Source of the DNA: an uncultured Bacteroidota bacterium
Lineage (GTDB): Bacteria > Bacteroidota > Bacteroidia > Chitinophagales > Chitinophagaceae
Length of the DNA stretch: 34,920 nt
Direction: 5' to 3'
Assembly: GCA_903882805.1 (NCBI GenBank)
Contig: CAIRYK010000025.1
Coordinates: forward strand, 1 to 34,920
The position numbers were made by a program, and so were the translations under genes. This document shows positions 1-9,190 of this stretch, piece after piece (position 1 is the stretch's first letter; each line of letters opens with the position of its first letter). The notes beneath the pieces are model-generated. The model had not been told where the DNA came from. It searched no databases and saw nothing but the letters and a program-made list of their open reading frames with translations.

Positions 1-2293
1 ATGCCGCGCAACTTGGCGAAGTAGCTCCTGGAATCAATCCCTGAATACTATCATACCACTGATATCCGGGATATCCCAAATCTGTATAGAAGGTATTGGT
101 TACCCAATCGTAAGTTATAGACGGATTAGGACCTGGATAAATCTGTATGTTTTTTGACGTAGCACAACCTGTTGGCAGGGTGTAGTTAATAACCGCAGTA
201 CCGCCCTGAATGCTGGTAAGTACACCGTTTCTATCTATAGTGCCCAAAGTTGGTGTGCTTGTGCTCCACAAACCGCCTGGAGATGCATCAGTCAATGTAT
301 CCAGTATGCCGGGACATATTACTGAATCGCCTTGTATACGCTCTGGCAATGGATTTACTGTTACCAATGCGCTTACCACGCAACCTGGCTTAATCGTATA
401 ATTGATGTGTGTAGTGTCGGGATAAACGCCTGTTACTACGCCTACGTTTAGCAATACTGTTGCTACCGCTGGATTGCTCGAACTCCATGTTCCGCCACCA
501 AGTGTATTGCTCAAAGTAATGGTCTGACCAGGACATACCTGACGTGTGCCGGTAATTCCTGGCGGCAAGTCAATGATTCTAATTGAACGACCCACATTAC
601 AACCTGTTGGCAAAATGTAAGAGATAGTAGTAAAGCCAGGGTTAACGCCATACACCAAGCCGCTATCTACAGATATTGTTGCTACGGAAAGATTAGTGCT
701 CGACCAGGTACCGCCGCCAACAATGTTGGTAAGGTAACCCGTAGAACCGATACAAACGCTGTCGCGTCCGGCAATCGGCGCAATAGGATTTACTGTCATT
801 GTCCATAACGCTGCGCAGCCGCTGCCCAATGTGTAGATGATATCAACCACGCCCATAGAAAGACCTGTTACGACGCCTGTAGAACCTACTGCTGCTAAAG
901 TAGCATCGCTGCTGCTCCATGTGCCGCCGGGTATGCTCGCCGACAATGGCGTCGTGCTGCCCACGCACACTTTGTGAGTGCCCATTATACCGGCTACGTT
1001 TACCACTGTAGTTGTATAACATCCTGTCGGCATTGTATAAGAGATAACCGTTGTACCTACTGTAATACCAGTAACCACGCCCGATGTAGCGCCAATCGTT
1101 GCAACAGCAGTGTTTGTACTTCTCCATGTTCCGCCAGAAGTAAGCGAGCTCAATACGCTTGTGCTACCGGTACACATATTAGTATTACCAGTTATTGGGG
1201 CAGGAGTAGGGTTAACGACAAGGAAGGAAGTAGCAATAGCTGTACCGCAACTTCTAACTATGGAATAAGAAATAATTGTAGCGCCCGGAGCTACTGCAGT
1301 AACAACGCCAGTTGTAGAACCTATTGTTGCTACGCCCGGAACGCTGCTGGTCCATACGCCTCCGGTCGAACCGGTTGGGTTAGTATAGGTACCTGTTGCA
1401 CCCTGACAAAGATTTGTAGGGCCTATTATTGTTCCAGCTATTGGTGTTACGCAATCAATTGTTATGGTAACTAATCCATTTCCAGTAAGGTTACAGCCAC
1501 GGGTGTGTACAGCGCCGCTGCAAAGTATTGGGTCGGTAAATGAAGAACCGCCGCCGCCGCCGCCCCAGCTACCGCCGCCGCCGCCATAATAGCCGCCGCC
1601 GCCGCCACCGCCGCCGCCGCCAGCTGCACCGCCAGACCACAATGCGCCAGGCGAACCAGAAGTCCAACCGGGATAGATACCTGCAGTGCCGCCAGACAAC
1701 GGACCGCCGCCGCCGCCTGCATATGGGTGACCCAATGTATTCATATAATGGCCGCCTTCGCCAGTAAGCGTGCCGCCATCGCCGCCGCGCTCATAATCTA
1801 CCGCCGGTGTAAAATAGTCGCCGCCCGCGCCGCCGCCGCCTGCGCCCACTACCACGCGATTAGCAATTGCTACGCCGCCGATACGAATGTCGGATGCGCC
1901 GCCGCCGCCGCCGCCTGCATAGGGCACATAACCCACAGAGCCGTTACCGCCGCCATTCCAGCCGCCGGCTCCGCCGCCGCCTGTAATAGCTCTTCCATTA
2001 GCTCCCTGCTGTCCTACAAAAACATTCAGAACCTGACCGGGCGTAACACGCAATGTGCAGGTAACGCATGCTCCATATCCAAAACGATCGCTCATAGATA
2101 TACCTTCCTGAGAACAGTATCCTCCGGGAGCTCCTTTTGCCGATACAATAACGCTGGTTATACCCGACGGTACTGTCCACGTCTGCATAGCGCCTGTATA
2201 CCTGAAAGTATCCGTCGTCTGTGCATTTACGCTGCCGTAAAATGCCAGCAGCGTGAAAGTGAGTAATTGCAAAAATTTGTAACAGTTTTTCAT
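1..2293 (-). CDS. Glycine-rich domain and Ig-like repeat surface protein (C-terminus beyond the left edge)
   Basis: The reading frame starts at the ATG at 2293-2291 and stays open to the window edge, giving 764 visible codons. Residues 1-24 form a signal peptide ending in VNA before QT. Residues 30-98 contain the FRYTGAMQTWTVPSG strand pattern that precedes the glycine-rich domain of the ALK/LTK type. Residues 99-250 are dominated by Gly runs, including the family-typical GGASDIR at 131-137. From about residue 284 there are six repeats of roughly 70 residues with the pattern C-x-G ... GGxWSSS ... VATxxxxxGxVTGV ... ISYxxPTGC, resembling bacterial Ig-like (Big_2) domains. The role is inferred to be a secreted or cell-surface adhesin-like protein. 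A T9SS sorting domain would be expected past the edge but is not visible. The repeats are closely related to those of the next gene. The glycine stretch is coded almost entirely by GGC, so it is much more GC-rich than its surroundings. Confidence 0.9.
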   Translation of the reverse strand, partial: MKNCYKFLQLLTFTLLAFYGSVNAQTTDTFRYTGAMQTWTVPSGITSVIVSAKGAPGGYCSQEGISMSDRFGYGACVTCTLRVTPGQVLNVFVGQQGANGRAITGGGGAGGWNGGGNGSVGYVPYAGGGGGGASDIRIGGVAIANRVVVGAGGGGAGGDYFTPAVDYERGGDGGTLTGEGGHYMNTLGHPYAGGGGGPLSGGTAGIYPGWTSGSPGALWSGGAAGGGGGGGGGGYYGGGGGSWGGGGGGSSFTDPILCSGAVHTRGCNLTGNGLVTITIDCVTPIAGTIIGPTNLCQGATGTYTNPTGSTGGVWTSSVPGVATIGSTTGVVTAVAPGATIISYSIVRSCGTAIATSFLVVNPTPAPITGNTNMCTGSTSVLSSLTSGGTWRSTNTAVATIGATSGVVTGITVGTTVISYTMPTGCYTTTVVNVAGIMGTHKVCVGSTTPLSASIPGGTWSSSDATLAAVGSTGVVTGLSMGVVDIIYTLGSGCAALWTMTVNPIAPIAGRDSVCIGSTGYLTNIVGGGTWSSTNLSVATISVDSGLVYGVNPGFTTISYILPTGCNVGRSIRIIDLPPGITGTRQVCPGQTITLSNTLGGGTWSSSNPAVATVLLNVGVVTGVYPDTTHINYTIKPGCVVSALVTVNPLPERIQGDSVICPGILDTLTDASPGGLWSTSTPTLGTIDRNGVLTSIQGGTAVINYTLPTGCATSKNIQIYPGPNPSITYDWVTNTFYTDLGYPGYQWYDSIQGLIPGATSPSCAA

Positions 2294-2440
2294 CTCTATT
2301 GCTTTTTAAACTAATTGATTAAGGGTTATAATAACGTACTGTTTTAAGCGCTCGCAGTTAATAAATCATAAGATAATAGCAGTTGTTTTCGTTAAAAAAC
2401 AACAAAAAAGAGCCAATTTTCTCCAATATCAATAGTAAAT

Positions 2441-2470
2441 CAAAAATAACATTATTCCATTAACTTTCAA
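2441..2470 (-). promoter_or_regulatory. Candidate Bacteroidota promoter for the glycine-rich/Ig-repeat gene
   Basis: On the minus strand, TTG (2470-2468) is followed after 19 bases by TATTTTTG (2448-2441). This fits the TTG-N19-TAnnTTTG pattern of Bacteroidota sigma-ABfr promoters. Transcription would begin about 140 bases before the start codon at 2293. It is a pattern match only, in AT-rich DNA where chance matches occur. Confidence 0.4.
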
Positions 2471-2723
2471 GCAGCTATCAAAATAAATAATATCGACATC
2501 TGTAAGTAGCTGAATTTAAAACACTTAATTCAAAAAATTGAAAATAAAATATGTTTTTCACTTAATAAAATCAAGAATAGCCGTATTCAATAAGCGTATT
2601 CATTAATCACTACTTGCTCAACCCATGCTGTGATTCAACCACAATAATTAACTTTTAGTTACTAAAATCACCTATCCTACATACAGCTATTAGTTGTTTT
2701 CTAAAACGCCCATTCCTTTACCT

Positions 2724-2758
2724 AAAAACAGTGTGTACATCATAAAACGTACACACTG
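2724..2758 (-). terminator. Rho-independent terminator of the 971-residue Ig-repeat gene
   Basis: The arms CAGTGTGTAC (2729-2738) and GTACACACTG (2749-2758) form a perfect 10-bp stem with a 10-base loop. On the minus strand the stem is followed by TTTTT (complement of 2728-2724). It lies about 45 bases past the stop of the gene at 2802-5717. Confidence 0.85.
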
Positions 2759-2801
2759 CATTTCATAATATTGTCTTCGGAAATAGCTGATTTACAAATG
2801 C

Positions 2802-5717
2802 TTATTCCTTAATTAGCTTCTGAACCAGAAGACGTTCTCCTTGCTCATTATAAAGCATAACCAAATACAAGCCGTTCGCCAGGCTGCTGATATCAACTTG
2901 AGTAGCAGCTTCGTTTGAAAGTACAACCCGTCCGTCCATGCCTGTAATAACAACTTTTACAGTATTGGTTGCTTCAATAGTCAATTTAGTTGTTGCCGGA
3001 TTGGGGTATATTCTGATTGCAGACTGATTAACTTCCGTTACGCCTACATTATTAATAATGAATGGATTTGAACGGCCGGTGCACCCATGAACATCTGTAA
3101 CAATAACCTGATAATTGCCATTTGCTGCAGGAATATAGCTAGAAGAAGTAGCCCCTGGCACGCCTACAAGGTTTGCATACCATTGATAACGAACGTAAGT
3201 GGGCAGAGTAACCAGCGCAACGCCTGTAAATGATACTGGCGGCACAGGCAATGCATAGGCTGTTATATTTACAGGAGGTGTAGGCACAACGCATACGCCC
3301 GAACCTCCAGACACCGTAACCTCGCAAACATAACTTCCGGTAGTTGTAGCAAAGAATGTAGGGCCGGTAGCTCCTAAAATGTTAACGCCGTCTTTTTGCC
3401 ACTGATACAATATTGTACCTATTGTTCCGCCAGTATTGGCAGTCAGTATTATATTTTCGCCAAAACAAAATGAAGTCACCGGTGTTGGCGTAGTGATAAC
3501 GGGAGATATTGCAGCGCTTACAGCAACAAGAGTAGACGTTGTTGTACAGCCAAACGAATTGGTAACTCTCACATCAAATGAAGCTGTGGTGGTAGCTGTA
3601 TACGTGTTGTTGGTTTCGCCAGCAATCGGCACACCTGAATTTTCCCATTGATAAAGATAACCTGGACCTGTAGATGAACTGAGCACTACGCTGCCGCCTG
3701 TACAGAAGGTAGTTGGCCCAAGCGGCGTGATAACCGCGGTTGGCGCCGGCACAACAGTTAACGAATGCGTTACATAACATCCGGTAGGCATTGTATAGGT
3801 AAATATAGGATTTCCAGAAAGTATACCGGTTACATCGCCTGTCAACGAACCTATTGTTGCCAGCGCAGTGTTGCTACTGGTCCACTCGCCGCCAAAATCA
3901 GCGTCGCTGAGCGTTGTTGTAGCGCCTTCGCAAATGGCTGTTGTTGTGCCGGTAATAGGCGCAGGCAACGGATAAACCGTTATAGGCTTCACAGCATAGC
4001 AACCTGTTGGCATAACATAAGTAATATCGGCTACGCCTACTGCTACACCGGTAACGATACCACCAACAAATGATACACTGGCAATCAATGCATTGCTACT
4101 TGTCCAGTTACCTCCGGGGGTTACATCGGCAAATGTTGTATTCCTGCCGGGACAAACGCTTGTTGCTCCTGTTATGGCTGCCGGCAGTGCATTTACCGTA
4201 ATACCTTTTGTAACATAACATCCGGATGGCAGTGAGTACGTAATATCGGCGGCGCCGGGATTAACGCCTGTTACTATTCCAGTTGTGCCAACGGTAGCTA
4301 CAAGCAAATCACTACTGCTCCATGAGCCGCCGCTGGTACTGTTACTAAAAGTAGTCGTAAGTCCATCGCATACCGAAGCGCTACCAACAATTGGCGCCGG
4401 TAATGGGTTAACTGTGATGGCATACGTGGCTGCCGGACATCCAGGTATTGTATAGTCTATATTGGTACTGCCGCCCGCTACTCCTGTCACAATACCTGTG
4501 CCTACGCCTACTGTTGCTGTACCGGTAGAGGCGCTGCTCCAAGCTCCGCCGGTAGATGTTTCACTCAAAGTAATCGTACCGCTTTCGCAAACAGTAGTTG
4601 GTCCGGTAATTGCTGCTGGCGCGTCATTTACAGTTAATACATCTGTAATATAACATCCTGTAGACGTGATAGCATAGGTAATGGTGGTGGTGCCCGCGAC
4701 TACGCCGGTAGCTACGCCAGTAGATGAGTTGATGGTAGCCACGCCGGGTGTAGAGCTTGTCCATGTGCCTGGTCCCGAAACGTCAGTCAATGTTGTAGTA
4801 CCGCCGCCGCTGCATGCAGCAAGCGTACCGCCTATAGCTGCAGGTAGTGGATTTACGGTAACTGCCGCTGTAGTAGCTGTAGTTGATGCTGAAAAAGCGC
4901 CGCAAACATTAACGGCAGTAAGCGTATAAACGCCTGAAGATGACGTTGTAGTAGGTAAAGTACGGCTTAAACCAGCGCCCGAATATGCGCCAGGGCCTGT
5001 CCAGGTGTAAGCGGTAGCTCCGGTAGCAGTACCTGTCAGCGACAAGGTAGCGCCCTCGCAAAGTGTAGTAGGCGAAGCTGTTGCTGTAACGGCTGTAGGC
5101 GGAGGACAATAAGTAACCTGCAACCATGGCGCATGACCGGCTGTGGTAAGCGCTACTCCGGTTGTTGGAGAAGGCGTGCCGGTTTCGCCGGTAATGGTAA
5201 ATATTGCCGTACCTGTATGTGTCCATGCATAGGAAACTTTACCGGTATAATTTGCCTGTACAAATGAGACTTGCGCTGCTGTAGAAGCGACAACCTTATG
5301 TCCTGTTCCTGCAGTATATGCTACCGTAGAAAGAGAAACAGTAGGCAACGGCGGAGCCATAGCTGCATACAACGTAGCAGGTACGGTAACCGGAGCAAGA
5401 TCGCCGGGATAACCGTTTGTACTCGTACCTGCAATAGTGCCGGCAGTATAGGTGGCATAATAACCCAACGAAACAGCGGTAATTACAGAGCCTGCCGGTA
5501 TTGATGCTGTTGACAAATCGAACACTGCATAGCCGCGCGTTGCTGTAGGCGAACCAACGGCCACAATGTTACCGTCAGAACGTACTCCGGTACTGGTGCA
5601 ACTACCCGTAGTATAAGATGTTGACAACCCCGTAGCATTTATATTGACCGTTACCTGACCAATAGATGAAAACGAAGCAGCGCATAACAGCAAAAATAAA
5701 GAATAGATTTTTTTCAT
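2802..5717 (-). CDS. Ig-like repeat protein with C-terminal T9SS sorting domain
   Basis: This 971-residue protein is predicted to be secreted or cell-surface attached through the type IX system. Residues 1-20 are a signal peptide (MKKIYSLFLLLC...). An N-terminal region (about 20-205) of unrecognised type contains DNIVAVG-like and 'GYAVFDLS' strands. It is followed by an Ig/PKD-like unit and then five tandem repeats of about 72 residues with the signature GGxWTSSN ... VTGV ... ITYxxPTGCY. After that come further Ig-like units containing YQWxxxGVPIxGxT. The last 71 residues, from IRIYPNP (901), are a type A T9SS domain ending in GLYLVMLYNEQGERLLVQKL. The product probably acts in surface adhesion or gliding-related contacts; this is inferred from architecture only. 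It shares its repeat type with the adjacent left gene, so the two may be duplicates that diverged at the N-terminus. Confidence 0.92.
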   Translation of the reverse strand: MKKIYSLFLLLCAASFSSIGQVTVNINATGLSTSYTTGSCTSTGVRSDGNIVAVGSPTATRGYAVFDLSTASIPAGSVITAVSLGYYATYTAGTIAGTSTNGYPGDLAPVTVPATLYAAMAPPLPTVSLSTVAYTAGTGHKVVASTAAQVSFVQANYTGKVSYAWTHTGTAIFTITGETGTPSPTTGVALTTAGHAPWLQVTYCPPPTAVTATASPTTLCEGATLSLTGTATGATAYTWTGPGAYSGAGLSRTLPTTTSSSGVYTLTAVNVCGAFSASTTATTAAVTVNPLPAAIGGTLAACSGGGTTTLTDVSGPGTWTSSTPGVATINSSTGVATGVVAGTTTITYAITSTGCYITDVLTVNDAPAAITGPTTVCESGTITLSETSTGGAWSSASTGTATVGVGTGIVTGVAGGSTNIDYTIPGCPAATYAITVNPLPAPIVGSASVCDGLTTTFSNSTSGGSWSSSDLLVATVGTTGIVTGVNPGAADITYSLPSGCYVTKGITVNALPAAITGATSVCPGRNTTFADVTPGGNWTSSNALIASVSFVGGIVTGVAVGVADITYVMPTGCYAVKPITVYPLPAPITGTTTAICEGATTTLSDADFGGEWTSSNTALATIGSLTGDVTGILSGNPIFTYTMPTGCYVTHSLTVVPAPTAVITPLGPTTFCTGGSVVLSSSTGPGYLYQWENSGVPIAGETNNTYTATTTASFDVRVTNSFGCTTTSTLVAVSAAISPVITTPTPVTSFCFGENIILTANTGGTIGTILYQWQKDGVNILGATGPTFFATTTGSYVCEVTVSGGSGVCVVPTPPVNITAYALPVPPVSFTGVALVTLPTYVRYQWYANLVGVPGATSSSYIPAANGNYQVIVTDVHGCTGRSNPFIINNVGVTEVNQSAIRIYPNPATTKLTIEATNTVKVVITGMDGRVVLSNEAATQVDISSLANGLYLVMLYNEQGERLLVQKLIKE

Positions 5718-6131
5718 GTCTTACAATTAGCTTTTAAGGATAAATAAGCAAACAAACCACAACACATAATAATAGTTGAGGGTAAAATTGAACCCAAAAA
5801 TGTTAATTTTCAATTAAGAAACACACAAAGCCCAATTTATTTGGAAAAATAGAACTAAAACGGAAAATAAACAAATCGCATACTATTTTTTTGAAAAATA
5901 CCCCGTTACAGTTTGGGCTTTACAAGACAAATAAGGTCGCAATTTATCGGCATTACAAAAGATCGCAACTATAAATTTTACAAACCAACAAACGCTTTGA
6001 GGAACCCTAGTACTTATATGTTGTTGTGGTTAGCCATTGACAATTATATAGGCGCTCCATAAGGTAATATCCAAAATTGATAAAGGGGTAAAGCTAATAG
6101 CGTATATTTGCTACCACAAAATTGATCGCTA
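5718..6131. other. Divergent intergenic region before paaA
   Basis: This is an AT-rich gap between the divergently transcribed Ig-repeat gene and paaA. It carries a candidate paaA promoter near its right end (6103-6110). It also holds a small imperfect direct repeat, GGTCGCAA (5935-5942) and GATCGCAA (5961-5968), which might be a regulator half-site pair. Nothing else was recognised. Confidence 0.6.
6103..6110 (+). promoter_or_regulatory. Candidate -7 element of the paaA promoter
   Basis: TATATTTG is a perfect match to the Bacteroidota -7 element TAnnTTTG and lies 21 bases before the paaA start codon. A TTG at 6077-6079 lies 23 bases upstream, somewhat further than the usual 19-21, so the -33 box is uncertain. 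The leader would be only about 15 bases. Confidence 0.5.
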
Positions 6132-7085
6132 ATGACTGTTCATTCATTTCAGGAACATTTTGATAACCTGATAGACCGCGAAATAACCATCGAACCCAAA
6201 GACTGGATGCCCGATGATTACAGAAAGACGCTGATCAGGCAAATTTCGCAGCATGCACACAGCGAAATAATAGGTATGCTACCTGAAGGCAACTGGATAA
6301 CGCGAGCGCCCAGCCTGCGCCGCAAATCTGTGTTGCTTGCCAAAGTACAGGACGAAGCCGGACATGGTTTGTATCTGTACAGCGCAGCAGAAACACTGGG
6401 CGTTACCCGCGACGATCTGTATGACCAATTGCATTCTGGCAAAGCTAAGTACTCTTCTATATTCAACTACCCCACCCTAACATGGGCCGATATGGGCGCC
6501 ATAGGTTGGCTGGTAGACGGAGCAGCTATTATGAATCAGGTGCCGCTCTGCCGCACATCATACGGACCATATGCCCGCGCAATGGTGCGGGTATGCAAGG
6601 AAGAGAGCTTTCACCAGCGTCAGGGCTTCGAAATAATGCTAACACTTTCTAAAGGCACGGAAGTGCAACGCAAAATGGCGCAGGATGCTTTCAACCGCTG
6701 GTGGTGGCCGTCGCTGATGATGTTTGGCCCGCCCGATGCAGAAAGCCCGCATACCGAACAAAGCGTGAGATGGCGGATAAAAAGAATGACTAACGATGAG
6801 CTACGCCAGAAATTTATCGACGTAACAGTAGAACAAGCCAAAATTCTTGGACTGACCGTACCGGACAAAAATCTGAAATGGAATGAAGAACGTGGCAGCT
6901 ACGACTCTGGAGCAATAAACTGGGAAGAATTCTGGAATGTAGTGAAGGGTAATGGCCCATGCAACAAACAAAGGCTGGAAACACGCAAGAAAGCATGGGA
7001 CGAGGGAAAGTGGGTGCGCGATGCCGCTATGGCGAATGCCGAAAAAAGAAAACAAAGAAAAGAAAAAGCGGCGCAGGCTGCATAA
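6132..7085 (+). CDS. paaA: Phenylacetyl-CoA 1,2-epoxidase catalytic subunit PaaA
   Basis: PaaA is the di-iron oxygenase subunit of the PaaABC(E) complex, which epoxidises the aromatic ring of phenylacetyl-CoA, the first ring-attacking step of phenylacetate catabolism in the cytosol. The protein has 317 residues, close to the family's usual length. Ferritin-like iron ligands are visible: E45, the pair E75/H78 in DEAGH, D129, and the pair E158/H161 in KEESFH. The typical segment [19 protein letters not shown] is present. It is followed by paaB and paaC on the same strand. The start at 6132 is supported by the -7 element just upstream. The C-terminus is Lys/Ala-rich and low in complexity, probably a disordered tail. 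Confidence 0.97.
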   Translation: MTVHSFQEHFDNLIDREITIEPKDWMPDDYRKTLIRQISQHAHSEIIGMLPEGNWITRAPSLRRKSVLLAKVQDEAGHGLYLYSAAETLGVTRDDLYDQLHSGKAKYSSIFNYPTLTWADMGAIGWLVDGAAIMNQVPLCRTSYGPYARAMVRVCKEESFHQRQGFEIMLTLSKGTEVQRKMAQDAFNRWWWPSLMMFGPPDAESPHTEQSVRWRIKRMTNDELRQKFIDVTVEQAKILGLTVPDKNLKWNEERGSYDSGAINWEEFWNVVKGNGPCNKQRLETRKKAWDEGKWVRDAAMANAEKRKQRKEKAAQAA

Positions 7086-7100
7086 ATAAATAATTACACC

Positions 7101-7134
7101 CGCTACCGGTTGCTTTCAAGTGCAGCCGGTAGCG
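7101..7134 (+). terminator. Strong hairpin between paaA and paaB (terminator, attenuator or processing site)
   Basis: CGCTACCGGTTGC (7101-7113) pairs with GCAGCCGGTAGCG (7122-7134) over 13 bp with one G-U pair and an 8-base loop. The next bases, ATTTGCTTTTATTAT, are T-rich but not a clean T tract. It starts 16 bases after the paaA stop codon and 37 bases before the preferred paaB start. It could end most transcripts after paaA or protect the paaA 3' end. Its position also argues against starting paaB at 7120, which falls inside the loop. Confidence 0.6.
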
Positions 7135-7170
7135 ATTTGCTTTTATTATACTATGGCGCAAGAAATAAAA

Positions 7171-7461
7171 ATGAACAACAAAAACGAATGGCCGTTGTGG
7201 GAGGTGTTTATCCGTAGCAAGGCTGGGCTCGACCATAAACATGCAGGTAGCCTGCACGCAGCCGACGAAAAAATGGCTATAGAAAATGCCCGCGACGTAT
7301 ATACGCGCCGCCAGGAAGGCGTTAGTATATGGGTAGTAGAAAGTAAGCATATCCATGCATCCGATCCTGATGAATCGGGTTCTTTGTACGATCCGGCTAA
7401 CGACAAAATCTACCGTCACCCTACTTTCTATAATTTGCCCGAAGAGGTGAAATATATGTAA
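7171..7461 (+). CDS. paaB: Phenylacetyl-CoA epoxidase subunit PaaB
   Basis: PaaB is the small structural subunit that bridges PaaAC heterodimers in the phenylacetyl-CoA epoxidase. The sequence NEWPLWEVFIRSK, then GSLHAADEKMAIENARDVYTRR and SIWVV, ending in YRHPTFYNLP, follows the family from end to end. Starting at 7171 gives 96 residues, matching the usual length of about 95. An ATG at 7153 would add six residues (MAQEIK) and cannot be excluded. Upstream of 7171 the bases AAGAAATAAAA are purine-rich. Confidence 0.95.
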   Translation: MNNKNEWPLWEVFIRSKAGLDHKHAGSLHAADEKMAIENARDVYTRRQEGVSIWVVESKHIHASDPDESGSLYDPANDKIYRHPTFYNLPEEVKYM

Positions 7462-7572
7462 GCAATAGCTGTATTAATGCCTGACCCTTTTGCACGACTG
7501 CCATTGCGCTTTCAGGTCCAAGGTAAAGTGCATTAGTTTGCCATAGTTGTAACTACAATCAGAATATCTCAA

Positions 7573-8385
7573 ATGAAATTAGCATATACGCTGCGCCTCG
7601 CCGACGATGCGCTTATTATTGGTCACCGTTTGAGCGAGTGGTGCGGCCATGGCCCCATCCTCGAGCAAGATATTGCCCTTACCAACACAGCGCTCGATCA
7701 TTTAGGGCGTGCAAGAAGTTTGTACCAATACGCAGCACAGCAATTTAATGAATTGCCTGAAGCAGAAAAACAAACCGCATTTACCTCCGTTGCCATTCAA
7801 AATCTGGTAAATGCTGGAGCTGCGGTAAGCGAAGATGATATGGCCTTTCTTCGCGATGGTTGGGATTTCAGAAATACACTACTTGTTGAACAACCCAACA
7901 TCGACTGGGCCTACACAGTTGCGCGGGCTTTTTACTTCGATACCTATAACTACTTTTTTTGCTCTGCGCTAAAAAATAGCGCAGATACAACACTGGCTGC
8001 TATTGCGGAGAAATCGCTAAAAGAGGCTACCTACCATCTCCGCTGGAGCAGCGAATGGGTAGTGCGCCTCGGCGACGGCACCGACGAAAGCCACGAACGC
8101 ATGCAAAAAGCTATAAACGAACTGTGGAGCTATACCGGAGAAATGTTTGTAGCAAGCGATGCAGAAAAAGCTATGGCAGACCAAGGTATTGGCGTAGACG
8201 TTAGCAAACTGAAATCGCTGTGGATGCAACGGGTACAGGAAACGCTTGCAGATGCTACATTGGCAATGCCGCAGGCAGGATGGATGCAACAGGGGGGTAA
8301 GGATGGCCGCCACTCAGAAAATTTAGGATACATACTTACTGAACTGCAGTTTATGCAACGCGCATATCCGGGAATGGAGTGGTAA
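7573..8385 (+). CDS. paaC: Phenylacetyl-CoA epoxidase subunit PaaC
   Basis: PaaC is the non-catalytic ferritin-like partner of PaaA. It has 270 residues, slightly longer than the roughly 250 common in proteobacteria. The N-terminal segment YTLRLADDALIIGHRLSEWCGHGPILEQDIALTN is diagnostic, and the LGYILTELQFMQRAYPGMEW tail is also typical. It follows paaB after a gap of 111 bases, longer than in the tightly packed proteobacterial operons. TTAGTTTG at 7533-7540 could be a weak separate promoter. PaaD and PaaE are not encoded next to it; the following gene is a glycosyltransferase. Confidence 0.96.
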   Translation: MKLAYTLRLADDALIIGHRLSEWCGHGPILEQDIALTNTALDHLGRARSLYQYAAQQFNELPEAEKQTAFTSVAIQNLVNAGAAVSEDDMAFLRDGWDFRNTLLVEQPNIDWAYTVARAFYFDTYNYFFCSALKNSADTTLAAIAEKSLKEATYHLRWSSEWVVRLGDGTDESHERMQKAINELWSYTGEMFVASDAEKAMADQGIGVDVSKLKSLWMQRVQETLADATLAMPQAGWMQQGGKDGRHSENLGYILTELQFMQRAYPGMEW

Positions 8386-8433
8386 AATTTTTTCTGCAAC
8401 TTACCGTTATATTTTTTCACTAACTTCCCCCGG

Positions 8434-9138
8434 ATGATTGTTTCTGTTGTTTTGCCTTGTTATAATCCTCCACCGGGTTGGGAACAAACAATTTGCGCCG
8501 CTTACAAATCTTTTTGCGACAGTATTGATGTGCCCGTAGAACTCATTATTGTGCTGGATGGACTGTGCCCGGGCGTAACTACCGATGATGAAATTTTGCT
8601 AAATAAATTTATTCCCCGACTGAACATTGTAAAGTATGAAACAAACAAGGGCAAGGGATATGCAATCCGTAAAGGAGTATCGGTAGCAAAAGGCGATATC
8701 ATTATCTATACCGATATCGATTTCCCATACACAGCCAGTAGTATACTTTCGGTTTATAAAACGCTGCGCAATGGCGATGCGGATGTCGCAGTGGGCGTAA
8801 AAAACGAAGCTTATTACGAACATGTGCCATTGGTACGCAAAATCATATCGCGCATACTTCGTTTTCTAATCCGGTTGTTCTTGTCTATGCCTATCACAGA
8901 CACACAATGCGGACTAAAGGGATTCAAACGCAGCGTAGCTCCGTTGTTTCTGCAAACAACCATTGATCGATATCTGTTTGACCTGGAGTTTGTACGCAAC
9001 TGTTTCAGAAGTAAAAAAATCACTGTTAAAGCAATACCCATTGCATTAAATGAGCATGTACACTTCAGAAAAATGAATTATCGTATTTTGCTCAACGAAG
9101 CGGTTAATTTTATTCGGCTCTTATTCAGGAAACAATAA
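8434..9138 (+). CDS. Family 2 glycosyltransferase (dolichyl-phosphate mannose synthase-like)
   Basis: This 234-residue protein is a GT-A fold glycosyltransferase. Residues 3-11 (VSVVLPCYN) open the nucleotide-sugar fold. The metal-binding acidic motif is TDID (93-96), and TDTQCGLKGF (155-164) plus RYLFDLEF (179-186) are typical of DPM1/GtrB-like GT2 enzymes that charge a lipid-phosphate with a hexose. It has no clear transmembrane segments beyond a hydrophobic stretch near 136-151. The large membrane protein directly downstream resembles GT-C enzymes, which use lipid-linked sugars, so the two may form a donor-synthesis and transfer pair. That pairing is inferred from context. Confidence 0.88.
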   Translation: MIVSVVLPCYNPPPGWEQTICAAYKSFCDSIDVPVELIIVLDGLCPGVTTDDEILLNKFIPRLNIVKYETNKGKGYAIRKGVSVAKGDIIIYTDIDFPYTASSILSVYKTLRNGDADVAVGVKNEAYYEHVPLVRKIISRILRFLIRLFLSMPITDTQCGLKGFKRSVAPLFLQTTIDRYLFDLEFVRNCFRSKKITVKAIPIALNEHVHFRKMNYRILLNEAVNFIRLLFRKQ

Positions 9139-9190
9139 TTATTTTTACCGCCCCTGCCCTTCTTTGCAGACTTAACATAAATAGCTTTTG

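Larger units (their letters stand above)
2294..2801. other. AT-rich intergenic region between the two Ig-repeat genes
   Basis: This gene-free stretch of about 500 bases is strongly AT-rich. It holds the candidate promoter of the left gene (2441-2470) and the terminator of the right gene (2724-2758). No open frame with recognisable content and no RNA gene was seen. Confidence 0.7.

Noticed and set aside
974..1474. Long plus-strand frames within the Ig-repeat genes
   Set aside because: They are antisense to clear repeat-protein genes, and their Cys/Ser/Arg-rich products come from the repetitive coding sequence on the other strand.
1540..1767. Arg-rich frame opposite the glycine tract
   Set aside because: Its arginine runs are simply another reading of the GCC/GGC codons of the glycine-rich domain.
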